The position numbers and the translations under genes were made by a program. 64,000 nt of DNA from CAVVEC01 sp963770485 (GTDB taxonomy: Bacteria; Acidobacteriota; Terriglobia; Terriglobales; Acidobacteriaceae): the NCBI GenBank assembly GCA_963770485.1, contig CAVYPX010000011.1, positions 1 to 64,000 on the forward strand, written 5' to 3'. Of this stretch, positions 62,809 to 64,000 are shown in pieces. The notes below the pieces were generated by a model, which worked only from the letters and a program-made list of their open reading frames with translations, did no database searches and was not told the origin of the DNA. Every line of letters begins with the position of its first letter. Positions within the stretch are counted from its first letter, which is position 1.

Positions 62809-62883
62809 TGGAGCGGGAGACGGGGATCGAACCCGCGACATCCAGCTTGGGAAGCTGGCGTTCTACCGCTGAACTACTCCCGC
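62809..62883 (-). tRNA. tRNA-Gly (anticodon CCC)
   Basis: Full cloverleaf on the minus strand, 5' end at 62883. Acceptor stem GCGGGAG/CTCCCGC, D arm, anticodon stem CCAGC/GCTGG around loop TTCCCAA (anticodon CCC), T arm with GCGGGTTCGATCCCCGT. A TCCA end is encoded. It reads glycine GGG codons. Confidence 0.95.
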
Positions 62884-63212
62884 TCAACACTACCAGGTCC
62901 TTCGCTGCGCTCAGGATTTCGCCAGCGGGCTCAGACGCCCGCAAACCCGCTCAACTTGGGAAGCTGGCGTTCTACCGCTGAACTACTCCCGCTCAACACT
63001 ACCAGGTCCTTCGTTGCGCTCGGGATTTCGCCAGCGGGCTCGGACGCCCGCAAACCCGCTCAACTTGGGAAGCTGGCGTTCTACCGCTGAACTACTCCCG
63101 CTCAACACTACCAGGTCCTTCGCTGCGCTCAGGATTTCGCCAGCGGGCTCAGACGCCCGCAAACCCGCTCAACTTGGGAAGCTGGCGTTCTACCGCTGAA
63201 CTACTCCCGCTC
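62846..63212. repeat. 109-bp tandem array of tRNA-Gly 5' halves
   Basis: The 5' half of the tRNA-Gly gene, from anticodon loop to the acceptor 5' end, recurs at 62955, 63064 and 63173 with exact 109-base spacing. Each repeat carries a 70-base spacer with CTTCGCTGCGCTCAGGATTTCGCC, related to the REP-like flanks. Only the first copy continues into a 3' half. Spacers 1 and 3 are identical; spacer 2 differs at three positions. The unit is seen on both strands but the tRNA sense is minus. Confidence 0.95.
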
Positions 63213-63304
63213 GCTCGCCTAGAATCGCATCATAACACGAGGCTCTGTTCATCGGGCGACTAGAATGCTCCCAGCGCACCGACCCGCCATTCTTGTCATG
63301 CTAA

Positions 63305-64000
63305 CTATTTTGTGAGCTGCCACACCGTTCCATAGCTGTAGGTGCCGCCGCTCCCCGTGGTGCCGTACAGATTCCCCTTTGAGGTTCGGAGCACACCTCC
63401 GAAGGGATACGACCCATCCGATCCAGCAAAGCTGTGCAGCAGGGTTAGAGTGTTTTTCTTATTCAGCTCATACACCGTTCCGAGGCCGGAAGTGCCGCCG
63501 CCCGCGTCGGTGTCGCCGTAGAGGTTGCCCTTCGTATCCAGAACCACACCTGCGAGGGGAGATGCCCCGTCCGACGACCCACCCGCGAAGTTGTGCAGCA
63601 CGGTTTCGGTACCCTTCTTGCTCACCTTCCACACGATTCCCAAGCTGCCAGAACCGCACCCCTCGGCAGTACCGTAGAGAGTGCCATTCTTGTCCATAGC
63701 GGGACTTCCGAGAGGATAGCACCCGTCCGTTGTGCCCCCAATGAAGCTGTGCAGCAGGGTCACGGTGCCGCGCGGACTCAGCACGTATACCGTCCCCACG
63801 CCACCCGTGCCACCGTCCTCGGTGACGCCGTACAGTTTGCCCTTCTTGTCCATGAGCAAAGTTGTGAAGGCGGGATAGGCCCCGTCCGACGATCCGCCGG
63901 CGAAGCTGTGGAGCACGGTCTCCTTGCCTTTCTTACTCAGCTTGAATACCGCTCCGACGCCGGAAGCGCCGCAGGCCCCGGCCGTGCCGTAGAGATTACC
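63305..64000 (-). CDS. GloVer (choice-of-anchor tandem) repeat protein, cut by window edge
   Basis: The frame is open from the stop at 63305 to the window end, so the N-terminus is missing; at least 231 residues are visible. Repeats of about 45-50 residues contain VLHSFAGGSSDGAYP, DKKGKLYGVTEDGG, GTVYELNKK-type units of the Gloeo_Verruco repeat (also called GloVer/HAF). Such proteins are extracellular and form long repeat rods. A signal peptide is expected beyond the edge. Confidence 0.92.
   Translation of the reverse strand, partial: GNLYGTAGACGASGVGAVFKLSKKGKETVLHSFAGGSSDGAYPAFTTLLMDKKGKLYGVTEDGGTGGVGTVYVLSPRGTVTLLHSFIGGTTDGCYPLGSPAMDKNGTLYGTAEGCGSGSLGIVWKVSKKGTETVLHNFAGGSSDGASPLAGVVLDTKGNLYGDTDAGGGTSGLGTVYELNKKNTLTLLHSFAGSDGSYPFGGVLRTSKGNLYGTTGSGGTYSYGTVWQLTK

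Noticed and set aside
62846..63212. CRISPR array
   Set aside because: The 109-base units are direct copies of a tRNA half plus a nearly constant spacer; CRISPR repeats are shorter with unique spacers and no cas genes are present.

Overview
The window looks like a chromosomal segment of an Acidobacteriota bacterium, most likely class Terriglobia (Koribacter/Sulfotelmatobacter-like). This is an inference from gene content: secreted beta-propeller proteins (FG-GAP, PQQ-like, kelch, GloVer repeats), DUF5818, SIMPL, YXWGXW and LHQRLNSYALAA-type proteins, a fused FTCD enzyme, and intergenic palindromes of the type ending GTCATCCTGAGCG. No replication origin, phage, IS transposase or CRISPR array was found. 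Genes run on both strands in short operons.

Layout. 1-2.8 kb: a truncated FG-GAP protein, a slipin, a SPOR protein and an ArsR regulator. 3.3-8 kb: a large hybrid histidine kinase divergent from an HD-GYP response regulator. 8-10 kb: SIMPL and glycine-zipper envelope proteins and a small Cys protein. 10.1-16.4 kb: a cell-wall block with a beta-lactamase-fold/NamZ fusion, a second beta-lactamase-fold protein, MurQ (MurNAc-6-P etherase) and MurA. 16.4-19.7 kb: a 41-aa small protein, pnp and rpsO. 20-20.7 kb: a HigBA-like toxin-antitoxin pair. 21-27.7 kb: PspC, TPR, zinc-ribbon, PQQ-propeller and FG-GAP proteins and thiD. 28-31.5 kb: rlpA, pyrF, two unlisted small proteins (58 and 31 aa) and a secreted protein. 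31.5-34 kb: bifunctional FTCD and a RES/Xre toxin-antitoxin pair. 34-41.6 kb: PagL-like deacylase, DUF4242, SDR, glutaredoxin, acyl-CoA ligase, EVE, DUF5818 and an amidohydrolase. 41.6-43.9 kb: groESL with a textbook promoter and CIRCE operator. 44-52.8 kb: DUF2277, membrane and kelch proteins, an M48 protease and a saccharopine-dehydrogenase-like protein. 53-59.7 kb: YbaK, small proteins, an MIO-type ammonia-lyase with a Cys in place of the cofactor Ser, and a membrane-embedded patatin. 59.8-64 kb: YXWGXW protein, PNPOx-like protein, a secreted protein, tRNA-Gly(CCC) followed by a 109-bp tandem array carrying only its 5' half, and a truncated GloVer protein.

How genes work together. The 10.1-14.8 kb block reads as muropeptide/MurNAc salvage: extracytoplasmic MurNAc release and peptide removal, then conversion of MurNAc-6-P to GlcNAc-6-P by MurQ. 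The kinase and HD-GYP protein probably form a c-di-GMP signalling pair. pnp and rpsO form the usual RNA-turnover operon. groESL is under HrcA-type repression. FTCD and the MIO lyase could both belong to histidine/aromatic amino acid catabolism, but they are 22 kb apart.

The strongest leads are the fused MurNAc-recycling enzyme next to murQ, the Ala-Cys-Gly MIO precursor, the tandem tRNA half-gene array, nested-palindrome elements with variable cores, and three small genes under 60 codons with good coding signals. All protein assignments are from reading sequences and motifs; no database search was run.
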